NCBI GenBank assembly: GCA_029834535.1 | Contig: JAQMWT010000203.1 | Location: 120,493 to 184,492 of the forward strand | From: Chrysophaeum taylorii | Lineage: Eukaryota > Sar > Pelagophyceae > Pelagomonadales > Pelagomonadaceae | DNA length: 64,000 nucleotides | Direction: 5' to 3' | Part shown: one piece after another, positions 1 to 9,479 of the stretch | How positions within the stretch are numbered: the stretch's first letter is position 1 | Layout: every line of letters starts with the position of its first letter | Position numbers and translations under genes: made by a program | The notes under the pieces: model-generated | Databases searched by the model: none | What the model saw: only the letters and a program-made list of their open reading frames with translations | What the model was told of the DNA's origin: nothing

Positions 1-1
1 C

Positions 2-526
2 TTCCGTTGCATGTCCCGGTTCCAAGATCCCGCGTCGTCGTACGTTCCGGTCGGAGGCGCGCAGTTGATGCTCGTTATCCTCCTCGTCGTTTCGCTTGCC
101 AACCTCAGCGTCGGTCACGTTGGGTACTTTTTCGCGGGCGTCGTGATCGACGGCACGTACGTGATCGAGAAGCTTCAACGCCAAGTTCGGAATCAAGTTC
201 GGTTCTGGGGAAAGTATCGGGGATCTCGACCGTTAGTTTTCGTGGCCGACGACGAAACCGAAAAATCAATTCGAGCCGACCACCGCTGCGAGGAGACGGC
301 TGCCATCTACCCCGACTTTGAAGGTTTTGACCTCGTCGCCCGACCTGTCCTCAGCTACGCGATCAATCTCGTCGCGTCCACGCTCGTCTACGTCTACCTC
401 CCCCTCGTCCTCAGCACGAGCGACAACAACATGTCCTTCGTCCTCAACTCCATCTCCATCCTCTTCGTCGTCGAGCTCGACGACCTCTCCTCGACGCGGG
501 TATACGCCAAGGGCGACCCCGAATGA
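2..526 (+). CDS. Membrane protein, C-terminal part (5' end outside window)
   Basis: The reading frame is open from base 2 and contains an ATG at 11; it ends at TGA 524-526. Because no stop precedes the ATG, the gene may begin before the window. From the ATG, three hydrophobic segments are visible, at about residues 18-45, 112-134 and 140-156. The last is followed by an acidic turn (VELDD) and a short polar tail, which suggests an integral membrane protein. Between the first and second segments lies a polar loop. I do not recognise the family. Third codon positions favour G/C, as in the other genes here. It could be the end of a channel or transporter, but no diagnostic motif is present. Confidence 0.45.
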   Translation, partial: FRCMSRFQDPASSYVPVGGAQLMLVILLVVSLANLSVGHVGYFFAGVVIDGTYVIEKLQRQVRNQVRFWGKYRGSRPLVFVADDETEKSIRADHRCEETAAIYPDFEGFDLVARPVLSYAINLVASTLVYVYLPLVLSTSDNNMSFVLNSISILFVVELDDLSSTRVYAKGDPE

Positions 527-761
527 TAGGGTAGGCGATGCGCAAACTGATCCGCAATGTCGTGGGTGTTCGGGTCGATTATTAGTATTACCCGCCGCAC
601 TCCATGGATGTCCTCTTCGAATAACCATCTCGTCGCTGCTTTTGAAGACACCACGGGACCAGCATCCTGCCTCTGTTGTGTGGTTTCACCTCCATCAAGC
701 TGAATAATTCGAAACCCTGCTAGCTTGACACAAGAACGCCACAAGTTGAAGAAGAAGTGAT

Positions 762-1394
762 ATGAGCACTGAACTCGGGCGGCTCGAACGCAACGACCCG
801 ACGTTGACGGAGCTGGACATCTTGTGGTCGAAGATTGGACCAGGGTTCGCCTCGGCGCTCGCCACGAACACGATGTTGATAGACTTGGACCTGGGCGGCG
901 ACAGCATCGGCGACGAGGGCGCCGAGACGCTCGCCGCCGCGCTCGCGGCCAACACGACGCTGCGGACGTTGCACTTGTGGACGAACAACATCGGCGCGCG
1001 GGGGGCAGCGATGCTGGCGCGGTCCTTCTCAACGTCAGGCTTGACGGCTCTTTATCTCGGAACGAATCTCCTCGGACCGGAAGGCGCGAAGGCTATCGCC
1101 GAAGCTCTTCCGATTTCGCGGCTCGCGACCTTGGATTTGTCCGGCAACGGTATTGGCGACGCCGGCGCCGCGAAGATCGCCAAGGCGCTCAGGACCTCAA
1201 AACTCGCGAAACTGTTTATGATGTCGAACTCGATCGGGAACCGAGGGGCAGGGAGAATCGCCGCCGCGCTCCGCGCGTGCGCCCTCAAGACCCTCTGGCT
1301 CCAGCACAACAACATAAAAGACACCTGCTTCGCCAAACAGAGGTCGCGACTCAAAAAAGTTGCAATCGCCAGGGGGGTTACCCTCCTCGTGTAG
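762..1394 (+). CDS. Leucine-rich repeat protein, ribonuclease-inhibitor type
   Basis: This 210-aa protein starts at ATG 762 and stops at TAG 1392-1394. After about 35 residues it is built of consecutive LRRs of about 28 residues in the pattern LxxLxLxxNxIGDxGAxxLAxAL, for example near residues 40-65, 66-95, 95-120, 122-150 and 150-178. The IGDEGA and IGDAGA turns are typical of the RI-like (LRR_6) subfamily. Such domains form a curved solenoid for protein-protein contact and carry no catalytic site. There is no signal peptide or membrane segment, so a cytosolic or nuclear binding role is inferred. The C terminus is short and basic. The protein is much shorter than animal ribonuclease inhibitor, but short versions are common in algae. 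Confidence 0.85.
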   Translation: MSTELGRLERNDPTLTELDILWSKIGPGFASALATNTMLIDLDLGGDSIGDEGAETLAAALAANTTLRTLHLWTNNIGARGAAMLARSFSTSGLTALYLGTNLLGPEGAKAIAEALPISRLATLDLSGNGIGDAGAAKIAKALRTSKLAKLFMMSNSIGNRGAGRIAAALRACALKTLWLQHNNIKDTCFAKQRSRLKKVAIARGVTLLV

Positions 1395-1686
1395 TAAGTA
1401 ACTCCCGCGAGCTGTTGTTTTAAACATAGTTGCGGCGCCGCCATCACTATTACGAGTGGAGGATATCTGTTTATATCAAAGGGTGCCGTTCTTCTGGTTG
1501 CCGATTTTTTGTGCCCGGGGCTCTCTATCGTCAGCTATATAACTCCGCGCCACACGATTTTTAGCTTAGCTATAGACGTGGCGCTTCAATTGAAACGAGT
1601 GTCTGGAGTATATTAGCTGACTATAAAATACGTCGGCAACAGACGAGGGTGACGAAAATGGCGAGATCTACTTCAGCAGCCGCCTC

Positions 1687-1983
1687 GTGGAGGTCATTCG
1701 TTGGCTAAATGGCGAATTCGACGAAGGAAGCAGCGCCGCGATGGAGTCAACTGACGCCGCCGCCGCGCGTGAAGAGGAGCTTGACGAGAAGCGGCTGCCG
1801 GACGCGGCGGCTGCGAACGTTCGGTACGGAATTTTGGACGGAGATGACACCGATGATGGCGGTTGTGATGTCCAAGTCCCAGCAGTGGAACTCGATCCTG
1901 GTCGTCTTGGAGGCTCGGCCGCGAAAGAAAGAAAGAAAGAAAACTGGCGGCGCCTTGTGCGCGGCAGCATAAAGCTCGACTGA
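1687..1983 (+). CDS. Short acidic hypothetical ORF (probably partial)
   Basis: This 98-codon frame ends at TGA 1981-1983. The frame also reads sensibly upstream (to about 1648) without an ATG, so the first in-frame start at 1687 (GTG) is unlikely to be the true one. The gene may begin with an upstream exon or be broken. The product is acidic and Ala/Glu/Asp-rich, with a lysine/glutamate patch near the end. It has no recognisable domain. The neighbouring LRR gene lies on the same strand about 290 bp upstream. I cannot assign a function. Confidence 0.3.
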   Translation: MEVIRWLNGEFDEGSSAAMESTDAAAAREEELDEKRLPDAAAANVRYGILDGDDTDDGGCDVQVPAVELDPGRLGGSAAKERKKENWRRLVRGSIKLD

Positions 1984-2166
1984 ATTGATGCTATGATGCG
2001 ATTGCAGCAGCGGACGCTTCGAAAGTCACGCCGTGCACACGACCATTTCCTTAGCACAGGCAGGCAGCCTTCGAGATGCGTTCTTCTATGTTGTTGTCAA
2101 CGACGAAGATTCGTTCAAAATAATATCTCTCCAAAGCATCTTTTATGAAAGAAAGGCCGCCCCTAC

Positions 2167-2193
2167 ATTCGATTCGATTCGATTCGATTCGAC
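2167..2193. repeat. (ATTCG)n microsatellite
   Basis: About five tandem copies of ATTCG ending in an imperfect copy. It lies in an otherwise featureless gap between the short ORF ending at 1983 and repeat R1. Confidence 0.8.
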
Positions 2194-2861
2194 TCGACGG
2201 CGGCGAAAGTAGTCATCGTCTTGGTCCGAAGACGCTGAATTGGAGCGTCTTGCGCCGAGGAGTATGTCGAGAGTCGATATCGCGAAAACTATTCCTACTT
2301 TAAGCATAGGGTGCGGCACACGGTCCCACCGCCGGATGTACTGGAGGCCGAGCCGGACTCGGCGACAGCCGCATCGGGGCGGGGGGTGGGGAGAACACGA
2401 AAAGAACGTCCCCCCAGCACGAAAGCATGGCGCTGGGGAGTCGGTATCCCCTCCCCCTACCCTATAGCGCGGAGGGATCCCCCCCGCCCCCTAGGACGAC
2501 GGGCACCGCAGCGCCTGAGTGGCTTCCAAACAATTTGGCAGGGAAATTGGGTTTCGAGGGGGGTCTTTGGCGACGCTGAATGGGTCGCAAGGAATGAAAT
2601 GTGGCGGCCTCGCGGTAGAATGTGGCGTCTCCGAGGTCCATGAGGTAGTCGCGGAGGTTCGGTTCTCCTCGGGAGCTGGGCTCTCATCATCCTCCTCCTC
2701 ATCGAGGGCGGGCTCGTCGACGGTGTCTGGCTCGTCGACCTCGCCATGTTCGCGGGGGGCGGTTCGTTGTCGTCGTCATCGTCGTCTTGAGGACAGGGCG
2801 CGCACAATATCCCGACGACAAGTTTTGCGGTTCGGAGTCGCGCGTATGGCTAAGCCACAGT

Positions 2862-3045
2862 GATTTATTTATTTATTTTCCTGCAGCCGCCGCGCCTCCT
2901 CTGGACCGATTCTGTTAACGCCTTTAAAGCCCGCGCGAAGAGCGCGAGGCTATAGCAGAGGCGCTCGTCCCCGGCACCCAGTCCGTGGCCGTCCGTAGTT
3001 CTATAGCTCTGCTGACCACCTGGGCGCTCGGCAAGCATTCGAGGC
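2862..3045 (-). mobile_element. tRNA-related SINE-like segment within R1 copy 1
   Basis: Read on the minus strand, the segment begins with a tRNA-like head (CAGGTGGTCAGCAGAGC resembles a D-arm and A box). It runs through a GC-rich body and ends in GGAAAATAAATAAATAAATCA, an A-rich (AAAT)n tail. A tRNA-like head with an A-rich tail is the classic SINE layout. The B box is degenerate, so activity is not claimed. The same segment is present in the other two R1 copies. Confidence 0.55.
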
Positions 3046-3071
3046 CTCTTCTTCTAGAGTGCGTGCACGGT

Positions 3072-3091
3072 GGTCAGGTCAGGTCAGGTCA
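3072..3091. repeat. (GGTCA)4 tandem repeat in R1 tail
   Basis: There are four exact 5-bp units. The equivalent place in R1 copy 3 has eight units (23,483-23,522, reverse strand), while R1 copy 2 has essentially one. Confidence 0.9.
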
Positions 3092-3239
3092 GACACCCCC
3101 CTACCACCACGAAACTTTCGTGCTGGGAGGTCGCAGACTCTCCCCCGGGCACAAAACTTTAGCGCTGGGGGGTGGCGCCCCCCACGTCCGGCAAAACGTT
3201 GTTCTCGCGCGCCCCCCCCCTCGGATGCGGCTGTCGCCA

Positions 3240-4075
3240 AGCCATATGGCAAAGGTCGTCGAACTTTTCGCGAACTGCGTCGACGCCGCAACTGGTAAGC
3301 AGCTCTTTACCAATCAGACGTGGCGCGAATATATATTTCGCGCCAACGTTGGACGCGTTCGACGTGGGTGTCTATCAGATCACCCAGACCTCAATTACTA
3401 TTTTGTCTGGTCAAGATTACTTTCGATGGGCGTCCTGTTTACTGCACTATTCGTCGTGGAACTTACTTCGCAGCTACTGGAAGGATACCATTATTTTCAC
3501 ACTTGCGGCGACGAAATCTGGTGGTGACACTCGCGTCGCACTCGCCACGTCTCTGCATCAACCTCGTTTGTTCGCGGATTCAACTACCGCTGGAACAACG
3601 ACATGGCTGTGGACAACGGTGACCTGCCGCCGATGTACCGCGGCTGCTTCTACAATCATTGGTTGATCGAGGGAATTCAAGAGACGTCAGCTTCGTGGTA
3701 TGACAGGCCGGCGCATCCATTCTTTGTTTTGCAACTCGAGGGGGGATTTTGCTTCCATAAACGAAGCAGTTCTATGTCGTCAACTCTCGCGACGATGCGA
3801 ATGAGGAAGGTCGATGTCGGTGATGACGATGACGATATTTGCGAGTCTGATGATGTTGCTGCCTTGTGGCGATCGACGGTGCCTGAGGCATTGCGCTGGT
3901 GGGGCACAGCCGAGGGATATGTCATCCCGGTTACGCAGATTTTTCAACAACAACGGCGGAGAAAGAAAAACCTAGTCCAAGTCAAACTACCGGCGTTTCA
4001 TGAACAATATATCCTCAAGTGCCAACGTGCACGACGACGACGCTATCACTTACTCCGAGGAGTTGGCTGACTGGT
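3240..4075 (+). pseudogene. Frameshifted coding remnant, unidentified
   Basis: Short stretches of protein-like sequence alternate among the three plus-strand frames. The clearest are about 3,250-3,350 and 3,575-3,960. The latter contains the phrase RWNNDMAVDNGDLPPMYRG, then an acidic run of five aspartates and a Trp-rich segment. No single frame spans the region, so it is either a decayed gene or one hit by indel errors. It directly abuts R1 copy 1 on its left and runs into the ORF starting at 4000. I do not recognise the product. Confidence 0.35.
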
Positions 4076-4581
4076 GGGAGAATCAAGTCAAGGCTCTCGA
4101 ATCTCGCGCCGAGACTTTTTTTTTTTCGAGCAGGATTTCTTTCCGGAAGAATGATGCGGGCCTCTCTTGCACGAATATGGCAAGGAGTGGCAGCCAAGGT
4201 TTTGAATATTGCATGCAAAATCGCTGGTCCCCTGCGCCGCCGCCGCCGAACAAGCCGACGTCCACTGTGCGTGACGAGAATGTCCGGCTCCAAGCCGAGC
4301 TACGCGATCCCTCGCGACGACTGAAGGGAGCGCCGCCTTTCAAGACACCCGCACCCCGACTGCCATTGGCCCGCGGCGGATCGGAGGAGCCAAGGAATGA
4401 CATGGATTCGCCGTTCATCGAGGAGCATGCCGATACGTCCACTGCCACTGAAGCCGCCGCCGTGGTGGTGCCTCCGAAGCTACCTGTCGCATTGCCGTGC
4501 CCGACATTCATTCATTCAGGTCGCCGGCAGTCAGCCGCGACACGAGCCCGAGCCTACTCCGCGTGCTGCTCCCACACATAA
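4000..4581 (+). CDS. Hypothetical protein, possibly a continuation of the upstream remnant
   Basis: This 193-codon ORF starts at ATG 4000 and ends at TAA. The first part is acidic and helical (ELADWWENQVKALESRAE). The middle is proline-rich and includes a short charged helix (RDENVRLQAELRD). The end is Ala/Pro/Ser-rich. The upstream coding remnant overlaps its first 75 bases in another frame, so this may be the 3' part of the same gene after a frameshift at about 3,970-4,020. A poly-T run at 4,117-4,126 is another candidate indel site, because a neighbouring frame also reads sensibly after it. No domain is recognised. Confidence 0.35.
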   Translation: MNNISSSANVHDDDAITYSEELADWWENQVKALESRAETFFFSSRISFRKNDAGLSCTNMARSGSQGFEYCMQNRWSPAPPPPNKPTSTVRDENVRLQAELRDPSRRLKGAPPFKTPAPRLPLARGGSEEPRNDMDSPFIEEHADTSTATEAAAVVVPPKLPVALPCPTFIHSGRRQSAATRARAYSACCSHT

Positions 4582-5125
4582 TCCGTCCGTGCCCCGGCGG
4601 CCCGGCCAGAATCTGGCTAACAATCATACGACGAACCCCGTATAATGTCGCCGCCGCCGCTGTGGCCGCTGTGGCAAGAAAAGCGACGACCCGATTGCTA
4701 TTGGAAGAAAGCGTGGGGAGTAAATAAAGAAAAGCACCCGCGCCTTCTGCCGCGTCGATGAAAGCGACACGAAGCAGCCAGTTTTTCCTTTCTTGGCAGG
4801 CTGTGAATGCACACCGAATAGCTCAACTCCGCTTCACTTGCATAATCATCATCGTTCTTTGTTGTGTGCTTTTTCTCACTCACTCACTATGTACGCATCC
4901 AGTAGTAGTAAAAGCGTAGGACGCGCAGAGGCAAGGGGGGCTGGCACGATGGCGGGGGCTGATGGGGAAGGCGCGCCGAGAGGCCCGCCACCTCCGGTGA
5001 CGCGGGAAAGGGCCTAAAAAAAACAAAACGCCGCCGCCTTGATGAGATCTATAGAGCCCCCGAGTTGATTCAAATCGGTGGAGGAGCTGGCTAGGGCAAG
5101 CAATGTCATTACGGTAGGGGTAAAG
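4582..5125. other. Intergenic, no gene seen
   Basis: Only short overlapping ORFs occur here. The region precedes the 677-aa gene and presumably holds its promoter, but no specific element can be pointed out. Confidence 0.4.
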
Positions 5126-7159
5126 ATGGACGACGAGACGATCGTGGCTGCTGCGACTCAGGCGTACAGCGATGCGACCGAGACGCCGTTGTTCGAGACG
5201 CAGCTGCTGGAGCCGAGTCTCGAGGCCGGGGACGTGTTGGAAGCGTCGTTCGTTGAGTGCGCGGGGGACACTGTTCGCGCCGGAACCGTCGAATACGAGA
5301 AACGCGCGCTAGAAGCGAGGCTCCGGCGCGCCGGCGGGCGCGAAGCCGCGATCAAGACGCTCCGGGAGCTGTTCCCGTTCTTCAACGGAATCGCCGAGGG
5401 CGAGTTCTCGCAGTACGAATCGACGAACGATTCGACGGAGATGCCGCCCGCGTGGGTCGTGACAAAAGTCGTCCAGTCGCGTTCGCAGAAATTTTTCAAA
5501 TGCGTCCTCTGCTTTCCGCGACCCGTGGCTGTCGTCAACGTGACGCTCGACCCCTGCTTTGCGATCCACGTGCAGCCCGACGCGGACGTCGAGCTCTGCG
5601 GGACGCACTGGACGGCGAGGACAAGGATGCCGCGGGTCGTTACGAGACTCGACCTCGGTTGGTGCACGGCAGGCGACCTCCTTCACGCAGAAAAGCGGGA
5701 TCTCAGCGACGACCTGACGGATGTCGTCTCGAGGGCGGAGACCGACGAGGCGTCCAACGGTGCTCGAGTGGTGGCTTCGGAGTTACGGTCTGGAATTGCT
5801 GATACGCAACTCGTCGACGAGACTGATGCCGTGAAAGGAATCGAGCTCAGCGACCAGCCGGAGGACGAGTTGGTGGACGCCGTCTCCGAGAGGTCCGTGC
5901 TCAGCGCTCAACTCGGCGGTGCTGCCTCGAGGTTGAGCGACGAAGAGGTGTCTGCTGCGGACGCTGTCTTGAAGAAGAAGATGCGGTCTAGCCGCGACAA
6001 GCCTGATGATGATGCTGGTTCTAGGCGGAGCTCGAGGCTGAGCGACGAAGAGGTGTCTGCTGCGGACGCTGTCTTGAAGAAGAAGATGCGGTCTAGCCGC
6101 GACAAGCCTGATGATGATGCTGGTTCTAGGCGGAGCTCGAGGCTGAGCGACGAAGAGGTGTCTGCTGCGGACGCTGTCTTGAAGAAGAAGAAGAAGAAGA
6201 GGCGGTCTAGCCGCGACAAGTCTGATGATGATGCTGGTTCTAGGCGGAGCTCGAGGCTGAGCGACGAAGAGGTGTCTGCTGCGGACGCTGTCTTGAAGAA
6301 GAAGAAGAAGAGGCGGTCTAGCCGCGACAAGTCTGATGATGATGCTGGTTCTAGGCGGAGCTCGCGGCTGGACGACGAGGCGAGCGCCGAGGCCGAACGG
6401 AATCCCTCGAACTTGCGGCGGCGGCGGCAGCTGGTCGACGACGGCGACGACGAGGACGAGGAAATGGAGTCTTCGAAGCAGTACGAGGTGAGCGACGAGG
6501 TGGTGTCTGAGCTCGCGCGGTGCGGTCGGGCGCTGCGCGAGGCAGCCGACTCCGTGGAGCGCGTCCTCGAGGCGGTCGTCGTTAGGAGGAACGGCCCGAA
6601 GAAGAAGAGGCCGGGGGTGCGATCTATCATCGAAGAAGAAGAGGCAGAACCGACTTGGCTCGAAGAAGAGTCCGCGTCGAAGAAGAAGAGAAAGAAAAAA
6701 GAGAATTCCTCGCCGTCTTTGGAGGAGATCGAGGACTCGTGGAGCAAATGCAGGAAGTCGGGGTGGCGCGACGTTTGGGACTATAATCTGTTTGGGAAGG
6801 AGACGTGCGAGCGCATTAGGGCGTCCCAGGGATCCTTGAAGAATCTTTACTGCTACATCAAGCCGCGCGTCAAGAAGGAGACGGCAGTTCCAGGATACAA
6901 CTGTTTCTTCTCAAAGGAAGAGGTGTTCGCGCACTTGAAATCGAAGAAACCAGAATTGAGCCGGGACGACATCATCAGAGAAGCCGACGCTTTCGGTCTG
7001 CACGACCTCTCCCGCGACGTTCGACGGATGGCACTCTCCGAGGCTAGGCGGCGCCTCGCGCGCGAGACCTGGGAGCAGAGAATCCTCGAAAAGACTAGAG
7101 ACCTCTGCAACGCGAAGAGACCAAAGCGCGCCGCATCGCCCTTTAAACGACGATTCTAG
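5126..7159 (+). CDS. Repeat-containing Lys/Asp-rich protein with conserved-looking C-terminal region
   Basis: A 677-aa protein is read from ATG 5126. The frame extends to a GTG at 5078, but ATG is preferred in a eukaryote. The N-terminal 200 residues look globular and contain several cysteines (KCVLCFPRP, ELCGTHW). Four tandem repeats of 35-38 residues follow (bases 5930-6364), each with RLSDEEVSAADAVL, a lysine run, SSRDK and DDDAGSRRSS. Next come an acidic stretch, a helical segment and lysine-rich patches resembling nuclear localisation signals. The last 170 residues, including GWRDVWDYNLFGKE and YIKPRVKKE, then VPGYNCFFSKEEVFAHL, look folded. They resemble the W..L..GW / Y..P / G..yF.. 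pattern seen in many stramenopile proteins of unknown function. A nuclear chromatin-associated role is only an inference. Confidence 0.8.
   Translation: MDDETIVAAATQAYSDATETPLFETQLLEPSLEAGDVLEASFVECAGDTVRAGTVEYEKRALEARLRRAGGREAAIKTLRELFPFFNGIAEGEFSQYESTNDSTEMPPAWVVTKVVQSRSQKFFKCVLCFPRPVAVVNVTLDPCFAIHVQPDADVELCGTHWTARTRMPRVVTRLDLGWCTAGDLLHAEKRDLSDDLTDVVSRAETDEASNGARVVASELRSGIADTQLVDETDAVKGIELSDQPEDELVDAVSERSVLSAQLGGAASRLSDEEVSAADAVLKKKMRSSRDKPDDDAGSRRSSRLSDEEVSAADAVLKKKMRSSRDKPDDDAGSRRSSRLSDEEVSAADAVLKKKKKKRRSSRDKSDDDAGSRRSSRLSDEEVSAADAVLKKKKKRRSSRDKSDDDAGSRRSSRLDDEASAEAERNPSNLRRRRQLVDDGDDEDEEMESSKQYEVSDEVVSELARCGRALREAADSVERVLEAVVVRRNGPKKKRPGVRSIIEEEEAEPTWLEEESASKKKRKKKENSSPSLEEIEDSWSKCRKSGWRDVWDYNLFGKETCERIRASQGSLKNLYCYIKPRVKKETAVPGYNCFFSKEEVFAHLKSKKPELSRDDIIREADAFGLHDLSRDVRRMALSEARRRLARETWEQRILEKTRDLCNAKRPKRAASPFKRRF
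5930..6364 (+). repeat. Four in-frame tandem repeats (105, 105, 114, 111 bp)
   Basis: Copies start at 5930, 6035, 6140 and 6254. They are nearly identical. Length differences come only from the number of AAG codons in the lysine run (3, 3, 6, 5), which shows in-frame triplet expansion. The repeats encode alternating acidic and basic segments. Confidence 0.95.
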
Positions 7160-7259
7160 TCTTGTTCAAATCATCGACGAGCTTTGGGTAAGTGGAGGTT
7201 GCGCACGCTCAGCAGCATCCCTGCGACCGGCGTTGGTCCTCCATTAAACAAAGGGAAAA

Positions 7260-7345
7260 GTCAAGTTTCCAACCACCATATAAGTTTGGTCACCGCAAAC
7301 CTTCAACAAGTTTGGTCACTTAAGTTTGGTCAATCCGTCTCTTGG
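7260..7345 (+). repeat. AAGTTTGRTCA motif array (X copy 1, left)
   Basis: At least four motif copies in the AAGTTTGGTCA orientation are spaced about 12-30 bp apart, at the left boundary of X. Confidence 0.75.
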
Positions 7346-8012
7346 TTGACTAAACTTGTACTCTTAGAGAGCAAACATACGGTTCGATGACAAAACAAGG
7401 CCCGCCGTGATCAAGCTTTCAGCGGTTCTGTTCGTGTCGTCGCGCTGTGGTGACTCCTCAGCGTCCTTCGACTTCGAAACGAACACGGTATCGATGCGGG
7501 TTTCGTCGCTCAGGTCGCGTGGTGGTAACACGCCGACGTCGGTTGACCACGACGCCGAGAAAGAAAACAAGAAGTCGCGTGCCCAGACGAAGGTAAACGA
7601 CTACGAGAGATCGCCGAGTACGCTGTCGCAGCTCAGAGCACGCAAAAAATACGAGGGTAGTCCACTTTACTCGATCTAACCAAGATGCAAAGTTCAGCAT
7701 GTGTGTTCTCGAGGCCGACTTGCAGCAGCATCTGATGTTCGACACGGGCGGCAAGTTTTTAGGCGGCGCGTACAACAACATGGTCTACAGCGCGACAGCG
7801 CTGTCTTTGAAGTGCTATATGCAAGATGCAGCTTTTGTGTGCGTGCTGCTCGTTGTGATGTGCAAGTAGACAATACCGTCGCGTGTGTTGTAAAAGGCAC
7901 GCCTGCTCTCGGAACCTTCTTGCCGACAAAGATCCAGCAATCGCGCGAAGCACTTCTGCGAGGCCGTGTCGGTCCTCATCAAGGGCTTTATGGAGGGCAA
8001 GTCAGGCGGCTC

Positions 8013-8309
8013 GCTGGCCGGTTAGCACCCGGAAAGTCCGTGTTGGGATGGGGTTCGCTCGGTTGGGCAGAGCGCGACGGACAGGTCGATTGTTCGTGGA
8101 CCAACACGTCCGCGGCCTGCGACGCTTTTGCACGACCTCGCACAAGACCGCGCAGTGGCGGTCCACCATCAACGAGTCCGTCCTCGTCCCTCGCCTCTGC
8201 CCCACAACTGCGTGATTTGCCTCTGTGATTCCGCACCGGCTCCTGCCGGTCCGGCCTGGCTCCCATGCTCGGGAGAGGTCTGAAGTTAGTTAGTTAGTTA
8301 TTCAGTCTG
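8013..8309 (+). mobile_element. SINE-like element R2, copy A (5'-truncated) with 11-bp target duplication
   Basis: A 297-bp insert begins GCTGGCCGGTTAGCACCCGG and ends in GTTAGTTAGTTAGTTA plus TTCAGTCTG. It is flanked by the exact direct repeat TCAGGCGGCTC at 8002-8012 and 8310-8320. The two other X copies have a single uninterrupted TCAGGCGGCTC at this place (42,016-42,026; reverse at 54,800-54,810), so both filled and empty sites are visible. Compared with copies B-E it lacks about 100 bp at the 5' end, as expected for target-primed reverse transcription. An internal TCGCTCGGTTGGGCAGAGC resembles a Pol III A box. ORFs through it are not considered genes. Confidence 0.8.
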
Positions 8310-8539
8310 TCAGGCGGCTCTTCTCGGCATATGCGTTTGATAGACATCTGCAACAGTGTCATCCGCTAAAGGCACGAGATGACGAACCGGGATCGTTCGC
8401 TGTAGTCTGTCATAAACATCGAACTAATAAGGCGCATCCGAATAATCTTGGGCGACGACGAAACAGCGTGGTATCAGCGTTGTCTTGCGCAGGCCTTGTT
8501 TGTATATGTTGTTCTGCGAGTGTTCGCATGTTGATGCGT

Positions 8540-8625
8540 GTGTATGGTCAAACTTCGAGGCATTCAATTTGGTGTGATCAAATTTCGAACAATCACATCA
8601 AACTTGTCATATTTTAGACTCGTAC
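8540..8625 (+). repeat. AAGTTTGRTCA motif array (X copy 1, middle)
   Basis: Three or four copies in the TGATCAAACTT orientation. The same place in X copies 2 and 3 has a longer array (42,240-42,450; 54,375-54,585), so this copy has lost about 120 bp of motifs. Confidence 0.65.
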
Positions 8626-9479
8626 TGATGATGACTGGGTTAGAATTACATTACAGGGGTGGTGTCGGCGATCTTTCGGAACGAGGCTGTCGACGTCTTG
8701 ACATCCCTTCGCGCCGCAGCTTGTATTTGCCGACTTTCTCGTACAGTGCTCGACGGTGCAGCAGCAGCTCCCGGGGAGATCTTGCGGCAGGGCGGGGTTG
8801 TCGAGATGCGCGAGGAGGAGGAGGATAAGGAGGTGTTCTCTTACGGTCGTGCGAGTTGTTTATGCTGGCGTAACGGCACGTGCTCGCGTTGCCGTCCCAT
8901 GATCAAGCTGGACAGCTAACTCCGGATCGGGTACGCGACGGTGAGGAACTCCTGAACGTGGTCCTGTACGGTCCCGCACAAGTGTGGGACTACAATCAAT
9001 CTTTGGGTGCTCCCTCCAGGAGCGTTGTCTCTCGCAGTTTCTTCTCGAGGTCGTCGTCGAGTTTCGCGTTCTCAACCCCGAGTCGATTATCAAAGACGCG
9101 CTCCCTCTCGAGTTTTGGGATGCAGAATGGGGTGATCCGTCCGTCTCGCGCAGACCGTGTAAGTCTGGTGTCCTATGTCCGCTTGTTGTTGAAGAATGAC
9201 GCACGACCACGGCAACACCACCGTGGTGAGTCGCGGTTTGGGTGGCTTCTACGAACGATGGAAGGTACGAGAATGGGCTAAGCTTAAGTACGCCAAGCCG
9301 TGGGAATCTGCTCTCGGGGCCGCGTGTCGCTGCCCGCTCTCCTTGCGTATCGCCGTGCTGTCTTAGGACGGACCTCCTTCTAAGGCGGTCATGGGGGGGT
9401 GTCCATGCCGCGCGTGTAACGCCACGGTAGATTCTGCGTAGCTGCAGCACCTAGCTCTCGTTTTTAAAGCATTTTCGCA

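Larger units (their letters stand above)
2290..3235 (+). repeat. Composite dispersed repeat R1, copy 1
   Basis: This stretch is alignable by eye with 15,716-16,985 (same orientation), and its second half with 23,390-23,832 (opposite orientation). Shared landmarks in order are a GCGACAGCCGC start, a block ending in GGACGACGGGCAC, a CTC/TCG-rich stretch, (TTTA)n, a tRNA-like segment, and a GCTGGGG-containing tail. Long ORFs in it come from the biased composition and I do not regard them as genes. The tail of this copy carries four GGTCA units at 3,072-3,091. Confidence 0.75.
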
